Source of the DNA: Burkholderia sp. PAMC 26561
GTDB lineage: Bacteria > Pseudomonadota > Gammaproteobacteria > Burkholderiales > Burkholderiaceae
NCBI RefSeq assembly: GCF_001557535.2
Contig: NZ_CP014315.1
Location: forward strand, 1,364,001-1,428,000
Length of the DNA: 64,000 nucleotides
Reading direction: 5' to 3'
Shown: piece by piece, positions 56,019-64,000 of the stretch
Position numbering within the stretch: position 1 is the stretch's first letter
How the letters are laid out: each line of letters begins with the position of its first letter
Made by a program: the position numbers and the translations under genes
The notes under the pieces: model-generated
Seen by the model: only the letters and a program-made list of their open reading frames with translations
What the model was told of the DNA's origin: nothing
The model's database searches: none

Positions 56019-57188
56019 ATGAGAGCCTTGCGCTGGCATGGAAAACACGACATTCGATGTGACACGGTGCCCGATCCGGTCATGGAAGAGGGGCGCGACG
56101 CGATCATCAAGGTGTCGACTTGCGCGATCTGCGGCTCCGACCTGCATCTGTTCGACGGCTTCATGCCGACGATGGAAAGCGGCGACATCATGGGCCACGA
56201 GTTCATGGGCGTAGTGGTCGAAGTAGGCAAGGACAACAAGGCGCTCAAGGTTGGCGACCGGGTCGTGGTTCCCTTCACCATCTTCTGTGGCGATTGCGAC
56301 CAGTGCAAACGCGGCAACTTTTCGGTTTGCGAACGCAGCAACCGTAACAAGGACAAGGCCGACAAGGTGTTCGGCCACACCACGGCGGGGCTGTTCGGCT
56401 ACTCGCACCTGACCGGCGGTTATGCGGGCGGCCAGGCTGAGTACGTCCGCGTGCCCATGGCCGACACGACCCACGTCAAGATTCCGGACGGCCTGACCGA
56501 CGAACAAGTCCTGTTTCTGGGCGATATCTTTCCGACTGGCTGGCAAGCGGCGGTCAATTGCGACATCCAGCCTGACGACACAGTCGCAATCTGGGGCGCG
56601 GGCCCGGTCGGCCAGATGGCGATACGCAGCGCCGTGCTGCTGGGCGCAAAGCAGGTCGTCGTGATCGACCGGGTGCCCGAACGCCTTGCCATGGCGAAGG
56701 CTGGTGGCGCAATCACCATCAACTTCGACGAAGAAAGCGTCCTCGACCGGTTAAAGGAACTGACCAATGGCAAGGGACCGGAGAAGTGTATCGATGCGGT
56801 CGGCATGGAATCGCATGCAACCCGTTCTGTCGATGCCGTCTACGACCGCGTCAAGCAGGCCGTGATGCTGGAGTCTGACCGTCCGCACGTGCTGCGCGAA
56901 ATGATCTACGTGTGCCGTCCGGCAGGCATCCTCTCCGTGCCAGGGGTGTATGGCGGCCTGATCGACAAGATCCCGTTCGGTGCATCGATGAACAAGGGAC
57001 TGACCTGGAAGATGGGCCAGACTCATGTGAAACGCTGGACGGACGATTTGCTGAACCGCATTCAGGAAGGCCAGATCGATCCGTCTTTCGTCATTACCCA
57101 CACGGTTTCGCTGGAAGACGGTCCTGCGATGTACAAGACGTTCCGCGACAAGGAAGACGGGTGCATCAAGGTCGTCCTCAAACCCTGA
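56019..57188 (+). CDS. Zinc-dependent alcohol/formaldehyde dehydrogenase
   Basis: A 389-residue medium-chain zinc dehydrogenase. It has the catalytic-zinc Cys/His region ([13 protein letters not shown] near 38, then MGHEFMG), the structural-zinc loop [15 protein letters not shown] near residues 90-104, and the NAD-binding Rossmann motif [18 protein letters not shown] near 190. The length and the insert after residue 110 resemble glutathione-independent formaldehyde dehydrogenase and the larger threonine-dehydrogenase-like group. It starts at the ATG at 56019 behind GGAG. The formyltransferase-ACT gene downstream fits one-carbon or formaldehyde handling, but that is inference. Confidence 0.9.
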   Translation: MRALRWHGKHDIRCDTVPDPVMEEGRDAIIKVSTCAICGSDLHLFDGFMPTMESGDIMGHEFMGVVVEVGKDNKALKVGDRVVVPFTIFCGDCDQCKRGNFSVCERSNRNKDKADKVFGHTTAGLFGYSHLTGGYAGGQAEYVRVPMADTTHVKIPDGLTDEQVLFLGDIFPTGWQAAVNCDIQPDDTVAIWGAGPVGQMAIRSAVLLGAKQVVVIDRVPERLAMAKAGGAITINFDEESVLDRLKELTNGKGPEKCIDAVGMESHATRSVDAVYDRVKQAVMLESDRPHVLREMIYVCRPAGILSVPGVYGGLIDKIPFGASMNKGLTWKMGQTHVKRWTDDLLNRIQEGQIDPSFVITHTVSLEDGPAMYKTFRDKEDGCIKVVLKP

Positions 57189-57262
57189 GGGCAGGTAAGC
57201 CACCCCGTGTGGATTCGGACGGCTGTTCATATGACAATGTGGGCTCGATTCAATAAAGCGGC

Positions 57263-57278
57263 GCCGGCCCTGGCCGGC
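57263..57278. repeat. GC-rich hairpin between ADH and formyltransferase genes
   Basis: GCCGGCC-CT-GGCCGGC, a perfect 7-bp inverted repeat without a T-run. It may mark a transcript end or be an RNA hairpin in the next leader. Confidence 0.35.
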
Positions 57279-57319
57279 TGCACGCGCACAATCAACCCTG
57301 TTGCATGGGAGACAGCTTG

Positions 57320-58462
57320 ATGAAATGCACGATCGTAGGATCGCGGTATTTCGGCGCCTTGGTGCTGGAAGCGTTTCTGGCCGATGGAATCGAGATCGCC
57401 GGCGTGGTGGCGCCCGCCGCCGACGACCGCCTCGCCGTGGCTGCCCGGGCGGCCAGCTTGCCGACCTTCATCCACGAGAATCCGAAGTTCATCGACGGCA
57501 GCGCCATTCCCGAAGACACTGGTCTGATCATCGCCGCGCACACTCATGCGCGCGTAAGCGACGAGGCGTTGGCGCGCTCGCGCCTGGGCGGTGTGGGCTA
57601 TCACCCTTCGCTGCTGCCTCGTCACCGCGGCATTGCGGCGGTCGAGTGGACCATCCTGGAAGGCGACCCGATCGCCGGTGGCTCCATCTACCATCTCTCG
57701 CACGGCTGGGATGCGGGCGCGATTGCCGCGCAGGACTGGTGCTTCGTCAAGAAGGGCGAAACCGCACGGGAACTCTGGGAACGCGCGCTCGCGCCAATGG
57801 GGCTCGAGCTTTTGCTGCGCGTCGCCCATCACGCTCGTGAACATGGCGAGCTGCCGGCGAGCGTGCAGGACGCGCAGTTCGCCACGCGTGCGCCGATCAT
57901 TCGCCGGCGCATCGACATCAGCGAGGAGCCGGCTGGACCGCTTGCAACGCTCGTCGTCACGGCGATCGGCGCGGATCGTCCGGGTATCGTGAATCTGCTC
58001 TCCGAGCGCGCGCGGGCTTTCGGCGCCAACTGGACCGGCAGCCGCATGGCGAGCATCGGCAGCCAGTTTGCCGGCATGGTGCAGTTCGAAGTTGCAGAGC
58101 GTCACGCCGATGCGCTGACTACCGCATTACGCGATCTCGAAAGCGCGGGACTGCGCGTCGTGATCGCACGCGGCGACCTGCCGCCGCTCGAAAGCGGCCG
58201 GCGGCGCGTGTCGCTGGAGCTGACGGCACCCGACCGTCCGGGCATCGTGCAGGATCTGTCGGCGAGTTTGTCGGCGCACGACGTCAGCATCGAGAAACTC
58301 ACCACGGAACTCGCGTCCGGACCCGCGCGGGCGCATCAGTTCGCGGTCAAGGCAGTGCTCGCTGTGCCCGAAAACATGTCAGTCGACGCCCTGCGCGCCC
58401 TGCTCGAATCGCTGGCTGCCGACATGCTGGCGGACATGGCTCTCGGGGAAAGCGGCGCATAA
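57320..58462 (+). CDS. Formyltransferase-domain protein with two C-terminal ACT domains
   Basis: A 380-residue protein of unusual architecture. Residues 1-190 form a formyl-transferase N domain. Its active-site loop is GVGYHPSLLPRHRG with His95, and Asp131 lies in HGWDAGAIAAQ. The catalytic Asn two residues before the His in PurN and Fmt is Gly here; the YHPSLLPRHRG form instead resembles the hydrolase domain of 10-formyl-tetrahydrofolate dehydrogenase. Two ACT domains follow (ADRPGIVNLLSERARAFGAN at about 213, APDRPGIVQDLSASLSAHDV at about 299), arranged like GcvR. PurU has ACT first and formyltransferase second, so this order is reversed. The ATG at 57320 follows GGGAG. A 10-formyl-THF hydrolase controlled by an amino acid such as glycine is the best guess. 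Confidence 0.82.
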   Translation: MKCTIVGSRYFGALVLEAFLADGIEIAGVVAPAADDRLAVAARAASLPTFIHENPKFIDGSAIPEDTGLIIAAHTHARVSDEALARSRLGGVGYHPSLLPRHRGIAAVEWTILEGDPIAGGSIYHLSHGWDAGAIAAQDWCFVKKGETARELWERALAPMGLELLLRVAHHAREHGELPASVQDAQFATRAPIIRRRIDISEEPAGPLATLVVTAIGADRPGIVNLLSERARAFGANWTGSRMASIGSQFAGMVQFEVAERHADALTTALRDLESAGLRVVIARGDLPPLESGRRRVSLELTAPDRPGIVQDLSASLSAHDVSIEKLTTELASGPARAHQFAVKAVLAVPENMSVDALRALLESLAADMLADMALGESGA

Positions 58463-58616
58463 CCGCGTTGACCCAGCTTCCCCCGTTCCATCAGCGAAGA
58501 TGCCTCCCGGCCGATACCCGCGGCACGGCGTTTGCTCCACGATGGGGCACGCCACTGCGCGCATACACCAGGACACATTCTTAACGCCTTCGGCTTCCGT
58601 TCAATCAGGAAAACTT

Positions 58617-59336
58617 ATGAAACTGCTCAATACTCAAGACGGTCTGCCGCGCCTTTCATGGGGTTCCGTGATCGCTGGCGTGATTCTCTCGTCCATCGTC
58701 TATCTCATCATGAGCGTGCTTGGTGCCGCCATAGGCGCCTCACTGCTGTCTCCGTTGTCCCAGCCCAATCCCATGCACGGATTCGGCTTTGGCTCAGGCG
58801 TCTGGGTGATCGTTACAACGGTGCTCGCTGTTTTCATCGGCTCTTATTTTGCCGGCCGATGCGCACCCGTCCTTGGCTGGCTGCACGGTCTCCTTTCATG
58901 GGCCGTCATGACACTTTTGATTGTCTTCGGCATGACCTCGCTGATCGGAAGCGCCGTGAGCACGGTTGGCAGTGTCGCCGCCACGAGCGCGCAAGTCGGC
59001 GCGACGGCCGCAAACCAGGCTAACGCAGACCCCTCCATGATGAATTCCGCGAAGCAGCAATTGCAGGCTGCGGTTGCATCGGCTGCGTCCGCCGCCTCGA
59101 GCCCCGACGCCGAACAGGATGCAAGGCAGACCGCCGATACCGCCGCACGCGGTGTCGCTCGTGCAAGCTGGTTCTCGTTTGCCGCCCTCCTTGTTGGAGC
59201 AATCATCGCCATTGTTTCGGGCGGCGCGGGGTTCCGTCATCAGCCTCCGTACGAGGATGTGGGCGGAACGGCCGTAGGCAACGATGCAATTTCCGCACGC
59301 AGCCGCGTGGTGCGTCCAGGAACCGGAACGCTGTAA
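58617..59336 (+). CDS. Integral membrane protein, unknown function
   Basis: A 239-residue protein with three membrane helices in the first half ([58 protein letters not shown]). An Ala/Ser-rich, coiled-coil-like stretch follows (about 130-180), then a last helix ([20 protein letters not shown]) and a short tail. I do not recognise a named family. The start at 58617 follows AGGAAA. A strong terminator lies directly downstream. Confidence 0.8.
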   Translation: MKLLNTQDGLPRLSWGSVIAGVILSSIVYLIMSVLGAAIGASLLSPLSQPNPMHGFGFGSGVWVIVTTVLAVFIGSYFAGRCAPVLGWLHGLLSWAVMTLLIVFGMTSLIGSAVSTVGSVAATSAQVGATAANQANADPSMMNSAKQQLQAAVASAASAASSPDAEQDARQTADTAARGVARASWFSFAALLVGAIIAIVSGGAGFRHQPPYEDVGGTAVGNDAISARSRVVRPGTGTL

Positions 59337-59358
59337 ATCTTTGGGCCAACCTGAAGCG

Positions 59359-59386
59359 GGCCGAAGCAAATCGCTTCGGCCTTTTT
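59359..59386 (+). terminator. Rho-independent terminator
   Basis: A perfect 9-bp stem GGCCGAAGC / GCTTCGGCC with a five-base loop followed by TTTTT, 22 bp after the membrane protein stop. The best terminator in the window. Confidence 0.9.
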
Positions 59387-59457
59387 CGTATGGAACGTGC
59401 ATTGCTGCGTACTTGGCCGACGACCAATCGTTTTTTTCAATTCGCCGAGGAGCACGC

Positions 59458-60357
59458 ATGAGCACCGAAAACCAGTACGCAATGCAGGACCCCACCAAGC
59501 AATATCCCCAGCCCGAATTCGATAAGCAGCCGCAGTCTGCTCCCGGACTCACCGCCGACATGAGCCCCAGGCCCGATCACGGCGAAACCAGCTACAAGGG
59601 TTTTGGCAGACTGGCCGGCCGGCGCGCGCTCATCACCGGTGCGGACAGCGGCATTGGCCGGGCCGTCGCGATCGCGTTCGCACGCGAAGGCGCAGATGTC
59701 GTGCTCAACTACCTGCAAAGCGAAGAGCAAGATGCGCGCGAAGTCGTGAGCCTTGTCGAGCAAGCCGGCCGCAAGGCGGTCGCACTTCCGGGCGATATCG
59801 GCGACGAGTCGTTTTGCAAGTCGCTCGTATCCCAGACGATCGAGCAGTTGGGCGGGATCGATATCCTGGTCAATGTGGCGGGCAAGCAGACGGCGGTCGA
59901 AGACATCGCCGATCTGAGCACCGAGCAGTTCGAAGCCACGCTGCGCACCAACGTTCTTGCCATGTTCTGGCTCTGCAAGGCAGCGCTGCCGCACATGCCG
60001 CCGGGCGCGACGATCATCAACACGACCTCCATTCAAAGCTACCAGCCAAGCCCGAGCCTGCTCGACTATGCGCCTTCCAAAGCTGCCATCACCGCATTCA
60101 CGCATGCACTGGCGAAGCAAGTCATTGGCAAGGGCATTCGTGTGAACGCCGTTGCACCGGGACCGGTGTGGACACCGCTGCAGCCAAGCGGCGGACAGCC
60201 ACAGGAAAAAATCGTCACCTTCGGTTCCGAAGTACCCATGAAACGCCCCGGCCAACCGGCGGAACTGGCGCCGGTTTATGTGTTGCTGGCATCGCAGGAA
60301 TCGAGCTTTACGACAGGCGAGGTCTATGGCGTGACGGGCGGCAATCACTTGCCTTGA
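59458..60357 (+). CDS. Short-chain dehydrogenase/reductase
   Basis: A 299-residue SDR oxidoreductase. The N-terminal extension of about 50 residues ([20 protein letters not shown]) is typical of the YhdF/GsiB-like stress-associated SDR group. The cofactor motif is [11 protein letters not shown] near residue 61, NVAG lies in beta-4, and the catalytic Tyr-x3-Lys is in [11 protein letters not shown]. Near the end [11 protein letters not shown] is family-typical. The start at 59458 sits behind GAGGAG. The substrate is unknown. Confidence 0.9.
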   Translation: MSTENQYAMQDPTKQYPQPEFDKQPQSAPGLTADMSPRPDHGETSYKGFGRLAGRRALITGADSGIGRAVAIAFAREGADVVLNYLQSEEQDAREVVSLVEQAGRKAVALPGDIGDESFCKSLVSQTIEQLGGIDILVNVAGKQTAVEDIADLSTEQFEATLRTNVLAMFWLCKAALPHMPPGATIINTTSIQSYQPSPSLLDYAPSKAAITAFTHALAKQVIGKGIRVNAVAPGPVWTPLQPSGGQPQEKIVTFGSEVPMKRPGQPAELAPVYVLLASQESSFTTGEVYGVTGGNHLP

Positions 60358-60498
60358 GCGTCATTGAACGAATCGTTGGACCGGGGTTTGTGCGGACTTG
60401 ATGTCCGCGCGCCCGAATCCCGCACGACTCGAATGGGTCGATATGCTTTCGCGGACCGCCAGCAATGACTCGCGCTGAACAAAACGTTCAGGCCGACA

Positions 60499-61191
60499 TC
60501 ACGCGGCGCGGCGTTGCCATTGAGCAAGCACAGCGGGTAACTCAGCCATGTTCCGAAATACCTGGACCACACCCGTCTCGCGAAGCGCTCTCGGCTCGCT
60601 ATGACCTTCCTCATGCGGGCTGTAGCCAAACACCGTGGCGCCCGCAGCAACGCCGGCAGTCGCACCCGTGACCGTATCTTCCACAATGGCACAGCGCGCC
60701 GGATCGACACCCAGCGCCCTGGCCGCCGCCAGATACACGTCCGGAAACGGCTTGGTGTGCGCCATTTCATGGCCGCTAAAAACCCGGCCATCGAAATAAT
60801 CGATCATGCCGACCTTTGTCAGTTGCATCTCGACCTTGAAGCGGTCGGCGCCGGAGGCCACTGCAATGCGTCCATCGAGCGCCCGGTGCAGTGTTTCAAC
60901 GGCCGAAAGTGCTCCATCAATGGCGACCAGCCCGCGCTCGAGCGCCATATTGCGCCGCTCCCGGAACTGCACGAGCCACTCCTCCGTGAGGGGCACGCCG
61001 GTATTGGCTTCGATCAGCGGCGCCTCGTCCTTCACGGCCTTGCCGATAAAGATCCGCATGGTTTCCTCGACGCTCAGACGCCATCCCAGTTCGCCCAGCA
61101 ATTCGCTGAGTACGCGATTGGTGATGAGTTCGGAATCGACGAGCACGCCGTCGCAGTCAAACAGTACGGCATCGAAAGGAAGCTTGGACAT
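60499..61191 (-). CDS. HAD-family phosphatase, beta-phosphoglucomutase-like
   Basis: A 230-residue HAD hydrolase. Motif I is LFDCDGVLVDSE with Asp12 and Asp14, motif II is VASGADRFK, motif III Lys is in HTKPFPDVYLAAA and motif IV is CAIVEDTVTGATAG. An alpha-helical cap of the subfamily I type lies between motifs I and II. It likely dephosphorylates a small sugar phosphate or similar metabolite. The ATG at 61191 is chosen; the longer frame adds 15 residues with no support. It is divergent from proQ. Confidence 0.88.
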   Translation of the reverse strand: MSKLPFDAVLFDCDGVLVDSELITNRVLSELLGELGWRLSVEETMRIFIGKAVKDEAPLIEANTGVPLTEEWLVQFRERRNMALERGLVAIDGALSAVETLHRALDGRIAVASGADRFKVEMQLTKVGMIDYFDGRVFSGHEMAHTKPFPDVYLAAARALGVDPARCAIVEDTVTGATAGVAAGATVFGYSPHEEGHSEPRALRETGVVQVFRNMAELPAVLAQWQRRAA

Positions 61192-61290
61192 GGGGGATAA
61201 GAGTGGTGGTCCGAGGAACAGGCAAGGATACCGCACCCCGCGCGCAGCTTCTGTGTGACTGACGTCAGCGCTTGCTGGTCGCGGGACTGC

Positions 61291-61296
61291 TACAAT
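61291..61296 (+). promoter_or_regulatory. Possible -10 element of proQ
   Basis: TACAAT, 28 bp upstream of the proQ start codon. No good -35 lies at 16-18 bp, so the assignment is tentative. Confidence 0.35.
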
Positions 61297-61324
61297 TCCT
61301 GTTCTTTTTGCCCGGACGGACGTA

Positions 61325-61957
61325 ATGGGATTCGAACAGCTAGCAAAACTCAGGGATCAGCTTTCAAAATCGGCTAAGACGAAGGCCCCCGCGCGCGCAG
61401 ACCGCAACCGGGTGCCGTCCGCCGTTTCGAAAGCGAAACCGGCTGCGGATGGCAAACCCGACGTCAGGTCCGATCGCAAGCCCCATCCGAGACCCGCGAA
61501 ACCGGTATCGAAGGCTCCGCCGCAGCCGAAACCGCCGGTCAATGCCAAACCGGTAGATCCGGTCGTGGTGCATATCGGCCGGCTGCAAAAGCTTTTCCCG
61601 GAAGCGTTCCCGAAAAATCCGGCACCCAAGGTTCCGCTCAAGATCGGCATTTTCGAGGACCTGATTGCGCATATCGCGGAGTTGAAGGTGACACAGCCGG
61701 AACTGCGCGACGCCATCAAGGTGTGGTGCCGCGGCAGCCGCTACTGGAGCGCAATGAGCGTCGACGCGATTCGCGTCGATCTTTCGGGCGCAGAGGCCGG
61801 CCGCGTATCCCCGGAAGATGCGGTTCGCGCGCAGAAGCTCGAGGAAGCGCGGGTAGCCCGCGTTGCGGCCAAGGCGCAGGCGACGACTGCAGCACCCGCC
61901 GAAGCCGCGCCTGCCGAATCAGCGCCGGCAGCGGCTTCCGAGCCGAGCGAGTCTTAA
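61325..61957 (+). CDS. proQ: ProQ/FinO-domain RNA chaperone
   Basis: A 210-residue RNA-binding protein. The first 75 residues are basic, Pro/Lys-rich and disordered. The FinO/ProQ domain spans about 78-155, with LQKLFPEAFPKNPAPKVPLK, then IGIFEDLIAHI and IKVWCRGSRYWSAM. The C-terminal tail is Ala/Glu/Pro-rich. E. coli ProQ has the domain at the N-terminus, whereas this central placement is common in beta-proteobacteria. It should bind structured sRNAs and mRNA 3' ends. Its stop codon overlaps that of the convergent tautomerase gene. Confidence 0.9.
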   Translation: MGFEQLAKLRDQLSKSAKTKAPARADRNRVPSAVSKAKPAADGKPDVRSDRKPHPRPAKPVSKAPPQPKPPVNAKPVDPVVVHIGRLQKLFPEAFPKNPAPKVPLKIGIFEDLIAHIAELKVTQPELRDAIKVWCRGSRYWSAMSVDAIRVDLSGAEAGRVSPEDAVRAQKLEEARVARVAAKAQATTAAPAEAAPAESAPAAASEPSES

Positions 61958-62346
61958 TCGGCTGGCGCGTACTGCATTTCACCGTTCCCGAACGACCAGT
62001 TCTCGCGCTGGACATCGATCAGACTGATCCACACGTCCTCGATCCGCACCCCCGCTTTTTGATGAACGCCTTCTGCAACCGCTTTGTAGAAGGCTTTCTT
62101 TGCATCGACCGAGCGCCCTGCATTCCACGTCACCTGTATAAAAACGATGCCTGGCGAATAATCGATGCCCAGGTATCCCTCCGTGGGATACACGAGCTCG
62201 CCCGGCGCGTGGCGCGTGATGATCTGAAACCGGTCGTTCGCCGGAACATTCGCAACGGCGAGCATGGCTTCATAGATGACATCGCTGATGGCTTGGACGC
62301 TATCAGCGGAGGCTTCTTTCGAGACGTTGATTCTGACCAAAGGCAT
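61954..62346 (-). CDS. Tautomerase-family protein
   Basis: A 130-residue member of the tautomerase superfamily. Pro2 (MPLVRINVSK) is the catalytic N-terminal proline after Met removal. The length is twice that of 4-oxalocrotonate tautomerase and matches the fused MSAD/cis-CaaD-type subgroup; VHQKAGVRIEDVWISLIDV is the second-half counterpart. The substrate is unknown. It is convergent with proQ and the two stop codons overlap at 61954-61957. Confidence 0.87.
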   Translation of the reverse strand: MPLVRINVSKEASADSVQAISDVIYEAMLAVANVPANDRFQIITRHAPGELVYPTEGYLGIDYSPGIVFIQVTWNAGRSVDAKKAFYKAVAEGVHQKAGVRIEDVWISLIDVQRENWSFGNGEMQYAPAD

Positions 62347-62528
62347 ATCGGCTCCTTACATGATCAAATGCATAGCAATGGATGTTGCTCGCTTGGATTA
62401 TGCGGCAACTCCAAATTTTCGACACAACCGGCCGGCCACGAAAACGGGCGGCAGGCGATCCACAACAGAGACCGCGCGCCGCCCGCAAGACGTAAGGAAC
62501 TGCTGTTTTTTCTCTTGCGACGTGACGT

Positions 62529-63848
62529 TCAACCTCCTGCTTTCGTCACGCGCCAGACGGTGTTGCCGGCATCGTCGGCGATGATGAGCGCGCCGTCCTG
62601 ACCCTGCGCGAGCCCGACCGGCGCGCCGCGCAGCTCCTTCTCGTCGGCGGTCACAAAGCCCGTCACAACAGGTTTCGGCGTGCCGACCGGTTTGCCGTTT
62701 TCAAACGCCACATACGCGACCGCGTAACCGCTCAGCGGCGAACGATCCCAACTGCCATGCTCGCCGATAAAAGCCCCGCCCTTGAACTGTGCCGGAAGGT
62801 TGTCGCCGGTATAAAACAACAAGCCGAGCGGCGCAACGTGCGAGCCGATCGCATAATCCGGCGGGATCGCCTTCGCGACCAGATCGGGGCGTTGCGGCTG
62901 CACGCGCCGGTCCACATTCTGCCCATAGTAGCTGTACGGCCAGCCATAGAAAGCGCCGTCTTTCACCGAGGTCAAATAGTCCGGAACAAGGTCTGCGCCG
63001 ATTTCATCGCGTTCATTGGCGACTGCCCAGAGTTGTCCCGTTTTCGGTTCCCATTGCAGCCCGGTCGGATTGCGTATGCCGGCCGCGAAGATGCGGCTGC
63101 CGCCAGTGGCGATATCCACTTCGAGGACGTTAGCGCGGCGGTATTCGACGTCGAGTCCGTTCTCGCTGGCATTGCTGTTCGATCCGACGCCGACAAAAAG
63201 CTTCTTGCCGTCCGGGCTCGCGAGCAGCGCCTTGGTCCAGTGATGGTTGACCCGGTCCGGAAGGTCGGTCAGTTCGACACCGGTCGTGGTAATGGCCGTA
63301 TCGCCGGATTTGTACGGGAACTTGAGGATGGCGTCGGTATCGGCCACGTACAGCGTGTCGCCGACCAGTTGCATGCCGAACGGCGAATGCAGATGATCGA
63401 TGAAGACATGCTTGTCCCATTCGCCGCTGCCATCGGTGCGCTTTCGCAGCAACGTGATGCGGTTGCCACCCTTCGCTTCCTTGCCCGAACGGCTCTGGAC
63501 CATGCCCGCAATCAACTGCTTCGGCGTGGTTACAGGTTCGGCATCGGGGCTGCTGGATTCCGCCACCAGGATGTCGCCATTAGGAAGCCCATACACCTGC
63601 CGTGGATGTTCAAGCCCGGACGCGATCTTCTCGATCTTCAGGCCGTCCGCGACCTTGGGTGTTTCGTTGTTCTGCCATCCAACATGCTTGGGTACCTGCA
63701 TGGGCGGCGTGAAAAAACTCTGAGCGCTCGGCAATGGCGGATTGGCGCCGGCCTGATGCGCGGAATCATATTTGGCTTTCTCGTCGCATCCGCTGAACGA
63801 AGCCGCGACGGCCACCGCGATCACGCTGGTCAAGATGGATCTATTCAC
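62529..63848 (-). CDS. PQQ-dependent sugar dehydrogenase-like lipoprotein
   Basis: A 439-residue exported protein with a GTG start behind AAGGAG. The leader ends in a lipobox (AASFSGC, Cys21). The rest is a six-bladed beta-propeller of the GSDH/L-sorbosone dehydrogenase type: SGLEHPRQVYGLPNGDILVA, then FGMQLVGDTLYVADT, GIRNPTGLQWEPKTGQLWAV, ERDEIGADLVPDYL and GEHGSWDRSPLSGY. It would oxidise a sugar or aldehyde in the periplasm using PQQ. The start codon overlaps the stop region of the membrane protein upstream, so the two form one transcript. Confidence 0.88.
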   Translation of the reverse strand: MNRSILTSVIAVAVAASFSGCDEKAKYDSAHQAGANPPLPSAQSFFTPPMQVPKHVGWQNNETPKVADGLKIEKIASGLEHPRQVYGLPNGDILVAESSSPDAEPVTTPKQLIAGMVQSRSGKEAKGGNRITLLRKRTDGSGEWDKHVFIDHLHSPFGMQLVGDTLYVADTDAILKFPYKSGDTAITTTGVELTDLPDRVNHHWTKALLASPDGKKLFVGVGSNSNASENGLDVEYRRANVLEVDIATGGSRIFAAGIRNPTGLQWEPKTGQLWAVANERDEIGADLVPDYLTSVKDGAFYGWPYSYYGQNVDRRVQPQRPDLVAKAIPPDYAIGSHVAPLGLLFYTGDNLPAQFKGGAFIGEHGSWDRSPLSGYAVAYVAFENGKPVGTPKPVVTGFVTADEKELRGAPVGLAQGQDGALIIADDAGNTVWRVTKAGG

Positions 63849-64000
63849 GAGCCGTCTCCTTGAAATCGAACTTGTCGAACGCGAGCACGATTTGAGCAAG
63901 GATCAGCAACGCGACTGTAATGACTGAAAGAATGACGCTCAGCGGAACCTGGGCATAAGCATCGCGGCTATGAACGAATGCGTTCACGATTGCCGCGACG
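63841..64000 (-). CDS. Membrane protein, C-terminal end (DUF2231-like)
   Basis: The last 52 codons of a gene that begins beyond the window, ending in TAG at 63841-63843. The fragment reads VNAFVHSRDAYAQVPLSVIL, then a hydrophobic helix (SVITVALLILAQIVLAF), then a short charged tail. The R-D-A before a final helix resembles DUF2231 membrane proteins, which often pair with PQQ-type dehydrogenases. Too little is visible to be sure. It overlaps the dehydrogenase start by 8 bp. Confidence 0.6.
   Translation of the reverse strand, partial: VAAIVNAFVHSRDAYAQVPLSVILSVITVALLILAQIVLAFDKFDFKETARE

Noticed and set aside
60392..60408. Hairpin GCGGAC-ttgat-GTCCGC between the SDR and HAD genes
   Set aside because: Only six base pairs and no T-run; could easily be chance in GC-rich DNA.

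Overview
The window is GC-rich, densely coded chromosomal DNA from a beta-proteobacterium, most probably of the Burkholderiaceae (Paraburkholderia/Caballeronia type). The pointers are a DUF4148 small periplasmic protein, an IrlRS/CzcRS-type two-component system, a complete Tad (Flp pilus) operon, many LysR regulators and a ProQ/FinO protein with a long basic N-terminus. This is a taxonomic inference from gene style, not from a marker gene. No tRNA, rRNA, CRISPR array, insertion sequence or prophage was recognised.

Layout. (1) 1-11.8 kb, plus strand: a Tad/Flp pilus operon (prepilin peptidase end, cpaB, cpaC, cpaD, cpaE, cpaF/tadA, tadB, tadC, tadD, tadE, tadF, tadG), mostly coupled by ATGA overlaps and closed by a hairpin. 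(2) 12.1-17.1 kb: an outer-membrane porin, a very short phosphate-binding-like periplasmic protein, and a membrane PAS-GAF-GGDEF-EAL protein broken by three frameshifts. (3) 17.1-21.7 kb: a LysR regulator divergent from a 1180-residue ABC exporter in which two half-transporters are fused (CydDC-like). (4) 21.7-29.7 kb, minus strand: a catabolic operon (MaoC hydratase, MFS importer, MmgE/PrpD, acyl-CoA dehydrogenase, family III CoA-transferase, GntR regulator, CitE-type lyase, DUF2889). It suits a short branched dicarboxylic acid such as itaconate, and a GntR-type operator lies in front of the first gene. (5) 29.8-35.8 kb: LysR plus a divergent MFS and M81 (MlrC-like) peptidase, then LysR plus a divergent LysE exporter and a cupin.

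(6) 36.0-48.4 kb: a heavy-metal resistance island. It holds a P1B ATPase behind a CadR/PbrR-type MerR promoter, a His/Gly-rich double zinc-ribbon protein, and a minus-strand czcC-czcB-czcA-czcR-czcS operon. Three small secreted proteins follow. A 17-bp site of the form ATGACA-N6-TCAT(G/C) occurs before czcC, before one orphan small protein and before the DUF4148 protein, each time about 75-90 bp from the start codon, so it is probably the CzcR box. (7) 48.6-51.9 kb: an alpha/beta hydrolase, an MFS exporter and a LysR regulator. (8) 52.1-60.4 kb: a proton-pumping P3A ATPase with one frameshift, an atypical NRAMP-family transporter, a zinc alcohol/formaldehyde dehydrogenase, a formyltransferase-ACT-ACT protein, a membrane protein and a short-chain dehydrogenase. 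(9) 60.5-64 kb: a HAD phosphatase, ProQ, a tautomerase, a PQQ-type sugar dehydrogenase lipoprotein and the end of a membrane protein.

The four frameshifts (three in the GGDEF-EAL gene, one in the P3A ATPase) can each be repaired by adding one G or C at or beside a G/C run. Either the sequence has deletion errors or these two genes are decaying.
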